From: Mycobacterium europaeum
GTDB lineage: Bacteria > Actinomycetota > Actinomycetes > Mycobacteriales > Mycobacteriaceae
Length of the DNA: 64,000 nt
NCBI RefSeq assembly: GCF_002102155.1
Contig: NZ_LQOU01000025.1
Location: forward strand, 1 to 64,000
Direction: 5' to 3'
Below, piece by piece: positions 20,702 through 29,654 of the stretch. Numbering within the stretch: the stretch's first letter is position 1; the number at the start of each line of letters is the position of its first letter. Both the position numbers and the translations under genes were made by a program. The notes under the pieces are model-generated. The model saw only the letters and a list, made by a program, of their open reading frames with translations, was not told where the DNA came from and did no database searches.

Positions 20702-21892
20702 GTGGGCACTCCCGTGTTGTTGCGGGGCGTCGATCTGGCGGCGTTCGCGGCGGCACTGGTCGCGCGACTGCGCGGTGCGGGAGTGCTGGTGTCCGCCAGC
20801 GGCCCCGCGAGCTTCGTGCAGGCGCTGCGCGTGCTGGCGCCGGGCAACACCACCGACCTGTATTGGGCGGCCAGGCTGACGTTGGTCAACCGGATGGAGG
20901 ATCTCGGCGCCTTCGACGCGCTCTTCGCGGCGGTCTTCGGCGCGGCCGAACCCGACGGCACCGGCCGCCCGGAGCCCCCCCTGCCGCTGCCCGGTCCCAA
21001 AACGCCCGCGGCCGGCACGCCGCGGTCGGCCGCCAGTGGGTCTGCTTCCGTCCACAAGCTGCCGTGGGCGACGCGGGCGGTGGCGGCCGCCGACGACACC
21101 GCGGGCTCGAGCCTGCGGCTGCCGGACGTGCTGCCCAGCCGGATCGCCGCCCTGGCCGACGAACCCTTCGACCGCTTCGACGCGCAAGACCTTCGCCTGC
21201 TCGGCACCTGGCTGGAGGCGACCGTCGCGCGTTGGCCGCAGCGGCGCACCCTGCGATTCGAGCCCAGCCACGCCGGCAAGCGAATCGACCTGCGGGCCAC
21301 CATGAACGCGTCGCGCAAGACCGGCTGGGAATCGGTGCTGCTGGCCCGCGCGCGACCCCGCCGCAAGCCCCGGCGAATCGTCTTGGTCTGCGACGTGAGC
21401 CGCTCGATGCAGCCCTATGCCGCGGTGTATCTGCACTTGATGCGGGCGGTGTCGCGCCAGGCGCAAACCCGCGCCGAGGTCTTCGCGTTCTCGACGTCGC
21501 TGACCCGGCTCACCCCGGTGCTGTCGCACCGGTCGGCCGAGGTGGCGCTGCAACGGGCCAACGCCAAAGTCACCGACCGCTACGGCGGCACCTTCATCGG
21601 ACGCAGCGTGGCCGCCCTCCTGGCCCCGCCACATGGCAACGCGCTGCGCGGCGCCGTGGTGATCATCGCCTCGGACGGCTGGGACAGCGCTGCGCCCGAT
21701 GCGCTCGCGCACGCGATGGAACGGCTGCGGCGCCGAGCCGAGGTGGTGGTGTGGCTCAATCCGCGTGCGGCGCAGCAGGAGTTCCAGCCGCTGGCCGGCT
21801 CGATGGCCGCGGCCCTGCCGTACTGCGATCTATTCCTGCCGGCGCGTTCGCTGGCCGGGCTACGCCAATTGCTGCTCGCGTTGTGTCCTTGA
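20702..21892 (+). CDS. coxE: CoxE-type von Willebrand A domain protein
   Basis: This 396-residue protein has a variable N-terminal part (residues 1-210) and a C-terminal VWA domain (about 220-390) with the MIDAS motif CDVSRSM, the Thr in YGGTFIG and the Asp in IIASDGWD. CoxE works with the MoxR ATPase CoxD in maturing the CODH active site. The start is GTG at 20702, six bases after the coxG stop. It is the last gene of the cox operon, and its 3' end overlaps the convergent eutC by 137 bp. Confidence 0.88.
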   Translation: MGTPVLLRGVDLAAFAAALVARLRGAGVLVSASGPASFVQALRVLAPGNTTDLYWAARLTLVNRMEDLGAFDALFAAVFGAAEPDGTGRPEPPLPLPGPKTPAAGTPRSAASGSASVHKLPWATRAVAAADDTAGSSLRLPDVLPSRIAALADEPFDRFDAQDLRLLGTWLEATVARWPQRRTLRFEPSHAGKRIDLRATMNASRKTGWESVLLARARPRRKPRRIVLVCDVSRSMQPYAAVYLHLMRAVSRQAQTRAEVFAFSTSLTRLTPVLSHRSAEVALQRANAKVTDRYGGTFIGRSVAALLAPPHGNALRGAVVIIASDGWDSAAPDALAHAMERLRRRAEVVVWLNPRAAQQEFQPLAGSMAAALPYCDLFLPARSLAGLRQLLLALCP

Positions 21893-22592
21893 GGACGACA
21901 CCCGACCGGCCGAGCTTGCGGGCCGCGGCCACCAGCGCGGCGGTGACCGCGGCCGCCGCCGCGTAGTCGAGGCCGTCGGGCGGGTGGATGTTGGACACGC
22001 AGTTGCGGTCGGCGTCGGTGAGCCCCGGCGCCGGCCGGTGCGTCAGGTAGATGCCCAGGCTGTCGGCCACCGACAGGCCCGGGCGCTCGCCGATGAGCAC
22101 GAGAACCGTGGTGACGCCCAGGGCCTGGCCGATGTGGTCGCCCAGCGCGACGCGCGCCTGGGTGGCGATGACCGGCGGCGCGATGCGGTAGCGGCCGCCG
22201 AATTCGCGGACCAGCGCGCCGACCGTGCCGGCGGCGTGGTCGGTCAACGCCCGCGGCGAGAGCCCGTCGGCCAGGACGATCCCGATGTCCGCCCCGGTGT
22301 GCGGCAGGCTGGGCAGGTCGGCCGGGCTGCGACCGAGGTCGGGCCGGCGCAGGTACTCGGCGCGCGAGGCCGCCCGGCTGCACACCCGCAGCGGCTCGCC
22401 GAGTCCGGCGCCGATGTCGCGCAGCCGCACCGTGAGCGCGTCGACGTCGAGCGGCTCGTGGACGGCGTCGCGCGCCGCGGCGTGCGCGGCCTGGAACTCC
22501 AGCAGGCGCCGGGTCGGCAGCGAGTTTCCCGCCCGCCCGAGCCCGATGCGCGCCTGCGTGGTGGCCCGCAGGGGCGCCCACAGGTCGCTCAT
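21756..22592 (-). CDS. eutC: Ethanolamine ammonia-lyase small subunit
   Basis: The 278-residue beta subunit of the B12-dependent lyase helps hold adenosylcobalamin. Family features include TQARIGLGRAGNSLPTRRLLEFQ, DIGIVLADGLS, VALGDHIGQAL, LIGERPGLSVADSLGIYLT and NCVSNIHPPDGL. The conserved core ends around GVVLKDT. About 40 further residues are read antisense through the end of coxE and are probably non-essential tail. The ATG overlaps the eutB stop by one base (TGATG). No microcompartment shell genes accompany it. Confidence 0.9.
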   Translation of the reverse strand: MSDLWAPLRATTQARIGLGRAGNSLPTRRLLEFQAAHAAARDAVHEPLDVDALTVRLRDIGAGLGEPLRVCSRAASRAEYLRRPDLGRSPADLPSLPHTGADIGIVLADGLSPRALTDHAAGTVGALVREFGGRYRIAPPVIATQARVALGDHIGQALGVTTVLVLIGERPGLSVADSLGIYLTHRPAPGLTDADRNCVSNIHPPDGLDYAAAAAVTAALVAAARKLGRSGVVLKDTTRAAIGVARPANAPAGIDRSTAGPRPSSRPAAGTPAAPHAD

Positions 22593-23998
22593 CAGCCCCC
22601 CGCCAGCGCGCGCAGCGGCGACGTCGAGAGGTCGACGGGAAGGATCCGGCCGGCGGCGTCGGCCATGCCCAGGCCGGCCAGCCAGGCCTCGAATTCGGGT
22701 GCGGGCCGCAGCCCCAACGCTTTTCGCACGTACAGCGCGTCGTGAAACGACAGGCTCTGATAGCCCAGCATGATGTCGTCGGCGCCGGGCACCGTGATCA
22801 CGAACGCGGTGCCCGCCGCGCCCAGCAGGGTGAGCAGCGTGTCCATGTCGTCCTGGTCGGCCTCGGCGTGGTTGGTGTAGCACACGTCGACGCCCATCGG
22901 CAGGCCGAGCAGTTTGCCGCAGAAGTTGTCCTCGAGCCCGGCGCGGATGATCTGCTTGCCGTCGTAGAGGTACTCCGGGCCGATGAAGCCGACGACGGTG
23001 TCGATCAGCAGCGGCTGCAGCGCGCGGGCCACCCCGTAGGCGCGCACCTCCAGCGTCTGCTGATCGACCGGCTGGTTGCCCACCCCCAGGTGGGCCCCGG
23101 CCGACAGGGCCGCGCCCTGACCCGTCTCCAGGTACATGACGTTGTCGCCGACGGTGCCGCGGCGCAACGACCGGGCGGCCTCGTCGGCCTCGGTCAACAT
23201 CGCGACGGACGTCCCGAACGACGAATTGGCGCCCTCGGTGCCGCCGATCGACTGGAAGACCAGGTCGACCGGCGCGCCCCGGTCGATCAGCTCCATCGTG
23301 GTCGTGACGTGGCACAGCACGCACGACTGGACCGGAATCGCGAACCGCTGGCGAATGTCGTCGAGCAGGTGCAGCAGGTCCGCCGCCGCCTGCGGCGAGT
23401 CGGTCGCGGGGTTGACGCCGATCACCGCGTCACCGCAGCCCATCAACAGGCCGTCGAGCACCGCCGCGGCGATCCCGCGCGGGTCGTCGGTGGGGTGGTT
23501 GGGCTGCAGGCGGGTCGCCAGCGTGCCCGGCAATCCGATCGTGGTCCGGAAGGCCGCGGTGGCCGCGGCCGCGGCGGCCACCAGGATCAAGTCCTGGTTG
23601 CGCATGATCTTCGACACCGCCGCAACCATTTCCGGTGTCAGCCCGGGGGAGACCGCGGCGATCCGCGCCGCGGCGTCGTCGCGGCAGGCGGCGTCCAGCA
23701 GCCAGTCGCGGAAGCCGCCCACGGTCAGGCCCGCGATCGGTCCGAACGCCCCGCGATCGTGACCGTCGATGATCAGCCGGGTGACCTCGTCGGTCTCGTA
23801 CGGCACGACCGCCTCGGTGAGGAACGTCGCCAGCGGCAGGTCGGCCAGCACCCAGGCGGCCGCGGCCCGTTCGGCGTCGGAACCGGCGGCGCACCCCGCG
23901 AGCTGGTCGCCGGAGCGCACCGGCGTCGCCTTCGCCATCACGTCGACCAGGCCGGAGAAGGTGTGCGTGGTCCCCGAAATGGTTTGCCGGTAGCGCAT
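22592..23998 (-). CDS. eutB: Ethanolamine ammonia-lyase large subunit
   Basis: The 468-residue catalytic subunit converts ethanolamine to acetaldehyde and ammonia using adenosylcobalamin. It has a TIM-barrel sequence with the typical LQPNHPTDDPRGIAAA, GDAVIGVNPATDSP, SIGGTEGANSSFG and QGAALSAGAHLGVGNQPVD segments. It is upstream of eutC in a two-gene operon, divergent from the mannanase gene with a 28-bp gap. Ethanolamine from phosphatidylethanolamine could serve as carbon and nitrogen source. Aldehyde-processing genes are not nearby. Confidence 0.93.
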   Translation of the reverse strand: MRYRQTISGTTHTFSGLVDVMAKATPVRSGDQLAGCAAGSDAERAAAAWVLADLPLATFLTEAVVPYETDEVTRLIIDGHDRGAFGPIAGLTVGGFRDWLLDAACRDDAAARIAAVSPGLTPEMVAAVSKIMRNQDLILVAAAAAATAAFRTTIGLPGTLATRLQPNHPTDDPRGIAAAVLDGLLMGCGDAVIGVNPATDSPQAAADLLHLLDDIRQRFAIPVQSCVLCHVTTTMELIDRGAPVDLVFQSIGGTEGANSSFGTSVAMLTEADEAARSLRRGTVGDNVMYLETGQGAALSAGAHLGVGNQPVDQQTLEVRAYGVARALQPLLIDTVVGFIGPEYLYDGKQIIRAGLEDNFCGKLLGLPMGVDVCYTNHAEADQDDMDTLLTLLGAAGTAFVITVPGADDIMLGYQSLSFHDALYVRKALGLRPAPEFEAWLAGLGMADAAGRILPVDLSTSPLRALAGG

Positions 23999-24026
23999 AT
24001 TTCAGTATGAGGCAGGATCGGGGACT

Positions 24027-25157
24027 ATGGATCAGCTATGGGCCAACCGGGCGGCCAGCGCCGAAGCCGCTGTCGCGCAACGACACCTGAAACGCCTGTG
24101 GGGGCTGCCCGGGACCCAGCTGGGCGTGGTGGCCTGGCCGCCGACGCGGCGCGACTCGTCGTTCGGGACGTGGCACTACTGGTGGCAGGCGCACCTGCTG
24201 GACTGCCTGGTCGACGCGCAGCTGCGTGACCCGCAACCGCAGCGGCACACCAGCATCAACCGGCAGGTCCGCTCGCACCGGCTGCGCAACAACTTCCGCT
24301 GGACCAACAACTACTACGACGACATGGCGTGGCTGGCGCTGGCGCTGGAACGCGCCGCCCGCATCGCGGGCGTCGAGCGCCACCGCGCCCTGCCCAAGCT
24401 GGCCGAGCAGTTCCTCGACGCCTGGGTGCCCGAGGACGGCGGCGGCATCCCGTGGCGCAAGGGGGAGCAGTTCTTCAACGCCCCGGCCAACGGCCCGGCC
24501 GGGATCTTCCTGGCCCGCTACTCCGACCGGATGCGGCGCGCCCAGCAGATGGCCGACTGGATCGACGAGACCCTGATCGACCCGGAGACGCACCTGGTGT
24601 TCGACGGCATCAAGGCCGGCTCCCTGGTCCGCGCCCAGTACACCTATTGCCAGGGCGTGGTGCTCGGGCTGGAAACCGAACTCGCGGCGCGCACCCATGA
24701 CGACCGACACGCGCCCCGGGTGCACCGGCTGGTCGCGGCCGTCGGCGAGCACATGGCCCCGGCGGGCGTGCTGGCCGGCGCCGGCGGCGGGGACGGCGGC
24801 CTGTTCGCCGGCATCACCGCGCGCTACCTCGCGCTGGTGGCCACCACCCTGCCGGGCGATTCGGCCGAGGACGCCGCCGCCCGCGAGACCGCGCGCCGGA
24901 TCGTGCTGGCCAGCGCGAAGTCGGCGTGGGACTACCGGCAAACCGTGGACGGGCTGCCGCTGTTCGGGCCGTTCTGGGACCGCGACGCGCAGCTGCCCAC
25001 CCGGGCCGGCGAGGAGGCCCGGTCCGTCGACGGCGCGGTGAACAGTTCCGAGGTCGCCGAACGGGACCTGTCGGTGCAGCTGTCGGCGTGGATGCTGATG
25101 GAGGCCGCCTGTAACGTCACCGCCGAACCGTCGCACCAGGACAGGAGCGCTCAGTGA
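24027..25157 (+). CDS. GH76 family alpha-1,6-mannanase-like protein
   Basis: The 376-residue protein resembles glycoside hydrolase family 76 endo-alpha-1,6-mannanases. The catalytic Asp pair is in [12 protein letters not shown], and [16 protein letters not shown] and [12 protein letters not shown] are other conserved segments. No signal peptide is visible, so it may act in the cytosol or leave by another route. A role in turnover of mannosylated glycolipids such as LM/LAM is plausible but inferred. It has the same length as M. tuberculosis Rv0365c. It overlaps the CoA-transferase gene by 4 bp (GTGA). Confidence 0.82.
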   Translation: MDQLWANRAASAEAAVAQRHLKRLWGLPGTQLGVVAWPPTRRDSSFGTWHYWWQAHLLDCLVDAQLRDPQPQRHTSINRQVRSHRLRNNFRWTNNYYDDMAWLALALERAARIAGVERHRALPKLAEQFLDAWVPEDGGGIPWRKGEQFFNAPANGPAGIFLARYSDRMRRAQQMADWIDETLIDPETHLVFDGIKAGSLVRAQYTYCQGVVLGLETELAARTHDDRHAPRVHRLVAAVGEHMAPAGVLAGAGGGDGGLFAGITARYLALVATTLPGDSAEDAAARETARRIVLASAKSAWDYRQTVDGLPLFGPFWDRDAQLPTRAGEEARSVDGAVNSSEVAERDLSVQLSAWMLMEAACNVTAEPSHQDRSAQ

Positions 25158-26503
25158 GTAAAGTCCACCCCGACGCCGAGTCGGCTCTGCACGGGCTGCT
25201 GCACGACGGCATCACCGTCGCGTCCGGCGGTTTCGGTCTGTGCGGCATTCCGGAGAAGCTGATCCAGGCGCTGGTCGACAGCGGCATCAAGGACCTCACC
25301 ATCGTCGGAAACAACGCCGGAGTGGACGATTTCGGGATGGGTCTGCTGCTCAAGGGCAGGCAGGTGCGGAAGGTCATCGCCTCCTATGTCGGCGAGAACA
25401 AGGAATTCGAGCGCCAGGTCTTGGCCGGCGAGCTGGACCTGGTGCTGACGCCGCAGGGCACGCTCGCGGAGAAGTTGCGCGCCGGCGGCGCCGGCATCCC
25501 CGGCTTCTACACCCGCACGGCCTACGGAACCAATCTCGCTGAAGGCAAGGACACCCGGGTCTTCGACGGCACCGAATACGTTCTGGAAGAGGGCATCCGG
25601 GCCGACGTGGCGCTCGTCAAGGCCTGGAAGGGCGACAAGGCCGGCAACCTCGTCTACCGCAAGACCGCGCGCAACTTCAACCCGATGATCGCCACCTGCG
25701 GCGCCGTGACGGTCGCCGAGGTGGAAGAGCTGGTCGAGGTCGGCGAGCTCGACCCTGACCTGATCCATACCCCCGGCATCTACGTGGACCGGATCATCCA
25801 GGGCACCGACTACGAGAAGCGCATCGAGTTCCGCACCACCAGCGGCGGCGCCGCGCTCAAGCACGACAGCCCCATCCGCGAGCGGATGGCCCAACGCGCC
25901 GCCCGGGAGTTGCGCGACGGCTACTACGTCAACCTGGGGATCGGGATTCCGACGTTGGTGGCCAACTTCATTCCCGACGACATCAGCGTCACGCTGCAAT
26001 CCGAGAACGGCCTACTCGGCATCGGGGCCTACCCGAGCGAGGACGCCGTCGACCCCGATCTCATCAACGCGGGGAAGCAGACCATCACCACCCTCCCCGG
26101 ATCCAGCTTCTTCAGCAGCGCCGATTCGTTCGCGATGATCCGCGGTGGCCACATCGACCTTTCCATCCTGGGCGCCCTGGAGGTCGCGGAGAACGGCGAC
26201 CTGGCCAACTGGATGGTGCCGGGCAAGATGGTCAAGGGGCCGGGCGGCGCGATGGACCTGGTGTCGGGTGTCAAGCGGGTGATCGTGACCATGGACCACA
26301 CCGCCAAAGACGGCAGCCCCAAGATCCTGCGGCAATGCTCGCTGCCGCTGACCGGCAAGGGCGTGGTCGACATGATCATCACCAACCTGTGCGTTTTCGA
26401 CGTCGAGCCGGGACAGGGGCTGACGCTGACCGAACTGCATCCCGGGGTGACGGTCGAGGAGGTCCGCGCCAAAACCGGCTGCGATTTCAACGTCGCGATC
26501 TGA
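25154..26503 (+). CDS. Fused 3-oxoacid CoA-transferase (subunits A and B)
   Basis: The 449-residue protein joins both halves of succinyl-CoA:3-ketoacid CoA-transferase in one chain. The A half (1-230) has [18 protein letters not shown] and [14 protein letters not shown]. The B half (about 240-449) has [12 protein letters not shown] and the catalytic Glu in [12 protein letters not shown]. It moves CoA between succinate and acetoacetate or a similar ketoacid. Bacterial enzymes are usually two subunits; the one-chain form resembles mitochondrial SCOT. The GTG start follows AGGAG by 6 nt and overlaps the mannanase stop. Confidence 0.88.
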   Translation: MSKVHPDAESALHGLLHDGITVASGGFGLCGIPEKLIQALVDSGIKDLTIVGNNAGVDDFGMGLLLKGRQVRKVIASYVGENKEFERQVLAGELDLVLTPQGTLAEKLRAGGAGIPGFYTRTAYGTNLAEGKDTRVFDGTEYVLEEGIRADVALVKAWKGDKAGNLVYRKTARNFNPMIATCGAVTVAEVEELVEVGELDPDLIHTPGIYVDRIIQGTDYEKRIEFRTTSGGAALKHDSPIRERMAQRAARELRDGYYVNLGIGIPTLVANFIPDDISVTLQSENGLLGIGAYPSEDAVDPDLINAGKQTITTLPGSSFFSSADSFAMIRGGHIDLSILGALEVAENGDLANWMVPGKMVKGPGGAMDLVSGVKRVIVTMDHTAKDGSPKILRQCSLPLTGKGVVDMIITNLCVFDVEPGQGLTLTELHPGVTVEEVRAKTGCDFNVAI

Positions 26504-26518
26504 GCCGAACACCGCCGG

Positions 26519-27211
26519 CTACTCGGGTGCCGTCAGCCGCTCGGGGTGCTTGTCGGGCTCGGCCGCCACATGCCGCCGGCCCCGGTAGGTCCGCCAGGCC
26601 GCGATCAACGCCGGCATCAGGGAGATGACCAGGATGGCCAGCAGGATCTTCTGCAGGTTGTGGTGCACGAACGGCACGGAGCCCAGGAAGTAGCCGGCCA
26701 GCGTGACGCCGCCGCCCCACAGGATGCCGCCGACGATGTCGAAGCCCAGGTACACCGGGTAGCGCATGTAGGACACCCCGGCGACCACCGGGACGTACGT
26801 CCGCACGAACGGCGCGAACCGCGCCAGGATGATCGCCCACGGCCCGTATTTCTCGAAGAAGGCGTGCGACTCGGTCACGTAGTGCTTCTTGAAGAACCGG
26901 GAATCTTCCTTCTTGAACAGCGCCGGCCCGATCCGCCGGCCGATGAAATACCCGGTTTGGTCGCCCAGGATCGCCACGGTGGCCACGGCCGGGGCCAGCA
27001 CCCAGATGCTGGCCGGCGGGTTGGGGTGCGCGGCCAGCAGACCGCCGGTGAACAGCAGCGATTCGCCGGGCAGCAGCGGGAACAGCAGGCCGGTCTCGAT
27101 GAAGACGATGAGCAGGATGCCGGGCAGCACCGCGGACCCGAAGACGCCGTCGGCGCCCAGCCAGTACATCGGGTCGAAGATGTGGGGCAGGGCCGTCACC
27201 GTGGTGCTCAC
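26519..27211 (-). CDS. DedA family membrane protein
   Basis: The 230-residue integral membrane protein has the DedA/SNARE-associated domain: GLLFPLLPGESLLFTGG near residue 45, GDQTGYFIGRRIG, and FAPFVRTYVPVVAGVSYM carrying conserved Arg and Pro residues. DedA proteins act as lipid flippases or proton-dependent transporters important for envelope homeostasis; UptA/PopT-type members recycle polyprenyl phosphate. It corresponds to M. tuberculosis Rv0364. It converges with the CoA-transferase gene (15-bp gap). The upstream side holds a tandem palindromic repeat. Confidence 0.9.
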   Translation of the reverse strand: MSTTVTALPHIFDPMYWLGADGVFGSAVLPGILLIVFIETGLLFPLLPGESLLFTGGLLAAHPNPPASIWVLAPAVATVAILGDQTGYFIGRRIGPALFKKEDSRFFKKHYVTESHAFFEKYGPWAIILARFAPFVRTYVPVVAGVSYMRYPVYLGFDIVGGILWGGGVTLAGYFLGSVPFVHHNLQKILLAILVISLMPALIAAWRTYRGRRHVAAEPDKHPERLTAPE

Positions 27212-27286
27212 GATGGTTCAACATACCGGTGTTGCGATACCGGATGGGCCGGTCGCCAGGAGGAGCACATGCCCGAACCGCTCGAG

Positions 27287-27341
27287 TGTGAAGCTAGCTT
27301 CACATTCGGCGCCCAACGTGAAGCTAGCTTCACACTCGGCG
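27287..27341. repeat. Two tandem copies of a palindrome-containing repeat
   Basis: GTGAAGCTAGCTTCACA followed by TTCGGCGC (from 27288) or CTCGGCGC (from 27318) is repeated with a 30-bp period. Each copy contains the perfect palindrome GTGAAGCTAGCTTCAC, and the first extends to 18 bp (27287-27304). It lies between dedA and the Rv0361-like gene, where M. tuberculosis has fba and mgtE. It could be a dispersed intergenic repeat or a regulator site. Confidence 0.7.
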
Positions 27342-27352
27342 CGGGAATCGAG

Positions 27353-28183
27353 TTAGCCGCTGGCCGACTGGCAGATCTTCCACTGGTCGTCGCGGTACTG
27401 CAGGTCCAGGCTGCGCGTCGAGCGCAGCGACGGGTCGTAGGCCATGAACGTGGTGACGTTGGCCTCGGCGTGCTGGCCGTTGACCACCACCTGGTCGATG
27501 CTGGCGATCACCGGGTACTGCTTGGCCACCGAGACGCGACGGTAGGTCTCGTCCCACTGGTGCTCGTCGTAGTCCGCATAGCCGTCGCGGGTGGTGCCGC
27601 AGGTGATGGTGCGCAGCGTGGTCAGGTCGCCCTTCTGGATCGCGGTGTCGAAGCTCTGGATGGTGGTCCGAACCTGGTCCTCCTGCGACACTTTCGTGTG
27701 CTTGCCGCGGGTGAGCAGCACGGTGCCCAGGATCGCGATCGCGGCCAGCGCCAAAACGATCAGCACCAGCGCCAGCACCCAGCCCCAGTTGAACTGCCGG
27801 GAGGTGCGCAGCTTCGCGCCGAGGCGCGGCGGGATCGACTGCGGCACAGCGGGTTTGGGATGCAGGCCGGGCTGTGCGGGCATGCCCTGTGGCGGCGAGG
27901 CGAAGACCTCGGTGGCGGGCTCCGGCGTGGTGGCGATCACCGTGGTCTCTTTCGCATCGAAACCCGGCGCGGTGAAGCGCCGTTCGCGCTGCGCGCCGTC
28001 CGGGTCGTCGGCGGGATCCACCGGATCGCCGCCCGATTCGGGTCTGATCACCACGGTCTCGGTCTCGGAGTCGCTCGGTACCAGCGGGACGCTCTCGGTC
28101 GCGTCCTCGCCTGACGACGCGGCCCATTCGTGCCCGCGCGGATTCGGCGTGCCGCCGCGGTCGGGCTCGGGTGGCTGGGGCAT
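27353..28183 (-). CDS. Conserved single-pass membrane protein (Rv0361-like)
   Basis: The 276-residue protein has a long polar, Pro/Glu-rich cytoplasmic N-terminus (1-130), one transmembrane helix (about residues 132-156, VLALVLIVLALAAIAILGTVLL) and an exported domain of about 115 residues. The outer domain resembles the NTF2-like folds common in mycobacterial envelope proteins (TTIQSFDTAIQKGDLTTLRTITC) and has a Cys pair that may form a disulfide. The function is unknown. It is divergent from the DUF3151 gene (124-bp gap) and matches M. tuberculosis Rv0361 in length. Confidence 0.78.
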   Translation of the reverse strand: MPQPPEPDRGGTPNPRGHEWAASSGEDATESVPLVPSDSETETVVIRPESGGDPVDPADDPDGAQRERRFTAPGFDAKETTVIATTPEPATEVFASPPQGMPAQPGLHPKPAVPQSIPPRLGAKLRTSRQFNWGWVLALVLIVLALAAIAILGTVLLTRGKHTKVSQEDQVRTTIQSFDTAIQKGDLTTLRTITCGTTRDGYADYDEHQWDETYRRVSVAKQYPVIASIDQVVVNGQHAEANVTTFMAYDPSLRSTRSLDLQYRDDQWKICQSASG

Positions 28184-28307
28184 GAGTACAGCTGTCCTCC
28201 GCTATCGGGTGGGCTAGTTGGAGAGCTTAGCGACCATCGCCCCTGGATGGGGTGATCGTCGAGGTCCGGCGGCCCCGGGAAAAGGGGCGGCTGGGAGTAT
28301 AAGAGCC

Positions 28308-28721
28308 ATGACGCCGATGCGAGACCTTCTTGGACCAGAACCGACCCTGCTGCCGGGCGATCCCGACGCCGAGGCGGAACTGCTCGCCGGCGAGAAGCCC
28401 GGGATCGTCGCCGCCGCGCACCCGTCGGCGTCGGTGGCCTGGGCGGCGCTGGCCGAGCAGGCGCTGGCCGACGACCGGGCCATCACCGCTTACGCCTACG
28501 CCCGCACCGGCTATCACCGGGGCCTGGACCAGCTGCGGCGAAACGGCTGGAAGGGTTTCGGCCCGGTCCCGTATGCGCACGAACCCAACCGCGGGTTCCT
28601 GCGCTGCGTGGCGGCGCTGGCCCGGGCCGCCGACACGATCGGCGAGTCCGACGAGTACCAGCGCTGCCTGGACCTGCTCGACGATTGCGACCCCGCGGCG
28701 CGCCCGGCGCTGGGGCTCTAG
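28308..28721 (+). CDS. DUF3151 family protein
   Basis: The 137-residue soluble protein is the Rv0360c-type DUF3151 family, found throughout actinobacteria and of unknown function. It is helical, with the conserved segments AYAYARTGYHRGLDQLRRNGWKG (approximate positions 62-84) and PNRGFLRCVAALA. A TATAAG sequence ends 4 nt before the ATG at 28308, and a second in-frame ATG follows at 28317, so the exact start is uncertain. Its stop overlaps the convergent zinc-exporter stop. Confidence 0.82.
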   Translation: MTPMRDLLGPEPTLLPGDPDAEAELLAGEKPGIVAAAHPSASVAWAALAEQALADDRAITAYAYARTGYHRGLDQLRRNGWKGFGPVPYAHEPNRGFLRCVAALARAADTIGESDEYQRCLDLLDDCDPAARPALGL

Positions 28722-29614
28722 AAGGTCTCCGAACACCCCGTGTCGCCCGGGGTGTCGATCTGGACGGTGGCGTGTTCCAGCCCGCGGGCCGACAGCACCG
28801 CCCGGGCGTCCTGCAGCACCCGGGCGGAGTCGCCGTCGCTGCGCAGGTGCGCGGTGCACATGTCCTTGCCGGGCGACAGCGTCCAGACATGCAGGTCGTG
28901 CACCTCGGTCACGCTGTTGAGGGCGCCCAGCGCGGAGCGCAGCTCCTCGACGTCGATGTGGGTCGGTGACGATTCGGAGAGGATGCGCAACGCGTCGCGG
29001 GCCAGCGAGATCGCCCGCGGCAGCACCCACAGCGCGACGAGCACGGCGACCACCACGTCGGCGTAGGGCCAGTGCGTCGTCACGGTCACCACACCGGCGA
29101 TCAGCACGCCCAGGCTGCCGACGCTGTCGGCGACCACCTCCATGTAGGCGCCCTTGACCGCCAGGCTCTGCCCCGAGTGGGACCGCAGCAGCAGCGCGAC
29201 CACCAGGTTGGCCAGCAGCCCCGCCAGCGCGACCACGATCATCGGCACGCCGGGGATCGACGGCGTCTCCCTGAGCCGCTGGATCGCCTCCCAGAGGATG
29301 AACAGGGCGACGCCCATCAGCAGCCCCGCGTTGGCGACCGCGGTGAACACCTCGGCCCGGTGCCAGCCGTAGGTCCGCGACGGCGACGAGCTGCCCCGGC
29401 GGGCCAGCGTCACCGCGGCCAGGCCCATGAAGACGGCGACGACGTCGGTCAGCATGTGCCCGGCGTCGGCCAGCAGCGCGATGGAGTTGATCAGCAACGA
29501 GGTGGTCAGCTCCACCACGAAAAACGCCGCCAGTATCGCGGCGGCGGCGATCATGCGGGGAATCAGCCGGGACCCGTCGGTCTCGGCGGGACTGTGGTTG
29601 TGACCGGCACCCAT
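28718..29614 (-). CDS. zitA: CDF family zinc exporter (ZitA-like)
   Basis: The 298-residue cation diffusion facilitator exports Zn2+ in exchange for protons. It has six predicted membrane helices and a cytoplasmic C-terminal domain (EVHDLHVWTLSPGKDM). The TM2 metal site is the usual HxxxD (ADAGHMLTD). TM5 has ExxxD (MEVVADSVG) where many Zn transporters have HxxxD. The ATG at 29614 (MGAGHNHSP) is chosen because the earlier GTG lies inside a 24-bp inverted repeat resembling an SmtB operator. In M. smegmatis the equivalent gene near purA (zitA) is controlled by SmtB. Confidence 0.85.
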   Translation of the reverse strand: MGAGHNHSPAETDGSRLIPRMIAAAAILAAFFVVELTTSLLINSIALLADAGHMLTDVVAVFMGLAAVTLARRGSSSPSRTYGWHRAEVFTAVANAGLLMGVALFILWEAIQRLRETPSIPGVPMIVVALAGLLANLVVALLLRSHSGQSLAVKGAYMEVVADSVGSLGVLIAGVVTVTTHWPYADVVVAVLVALWVLPRAISLARDALRILSESSPTHIDVEELRSALGALNSVTEVHDLHVWTLSPGKDMCTAHLRSDGDSARVLQDARAVLSARGLEHATVQIDTPGDTGCSETF

Positions 29615-29622
29615 GGCGTGCA

Positions 29623-29646
29623 ATATATGCGGATCCACGCATATAT
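29623..29646 (-). promoter_or_regulatory. SmtB-type operator of the zinc exporter
   Basis: ATATATGCG, 6 nt and CGCATATAT form a perfect 9-bp inverted repeat. It begins 8 bp upstream of the exporter ATG, in the 40-bp gap before the M50 protease gene. The form fits ArsR/SmtB-family zinc-sensor operators. Zinc release of SmtB would induce export. Confidence 0.72.
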
Positions 29647-29654
29647 GGCAAGGG

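Noticed and set aside
27269..28114. Plus-strand frame starting ATGCCC after a strong AGGAGGAG
   Set aside because: It reads through the palindromic repeats and then antisense to the Rv0361-like gene, and the product has no recognisable domain. The start signal may be a leftover from fba.
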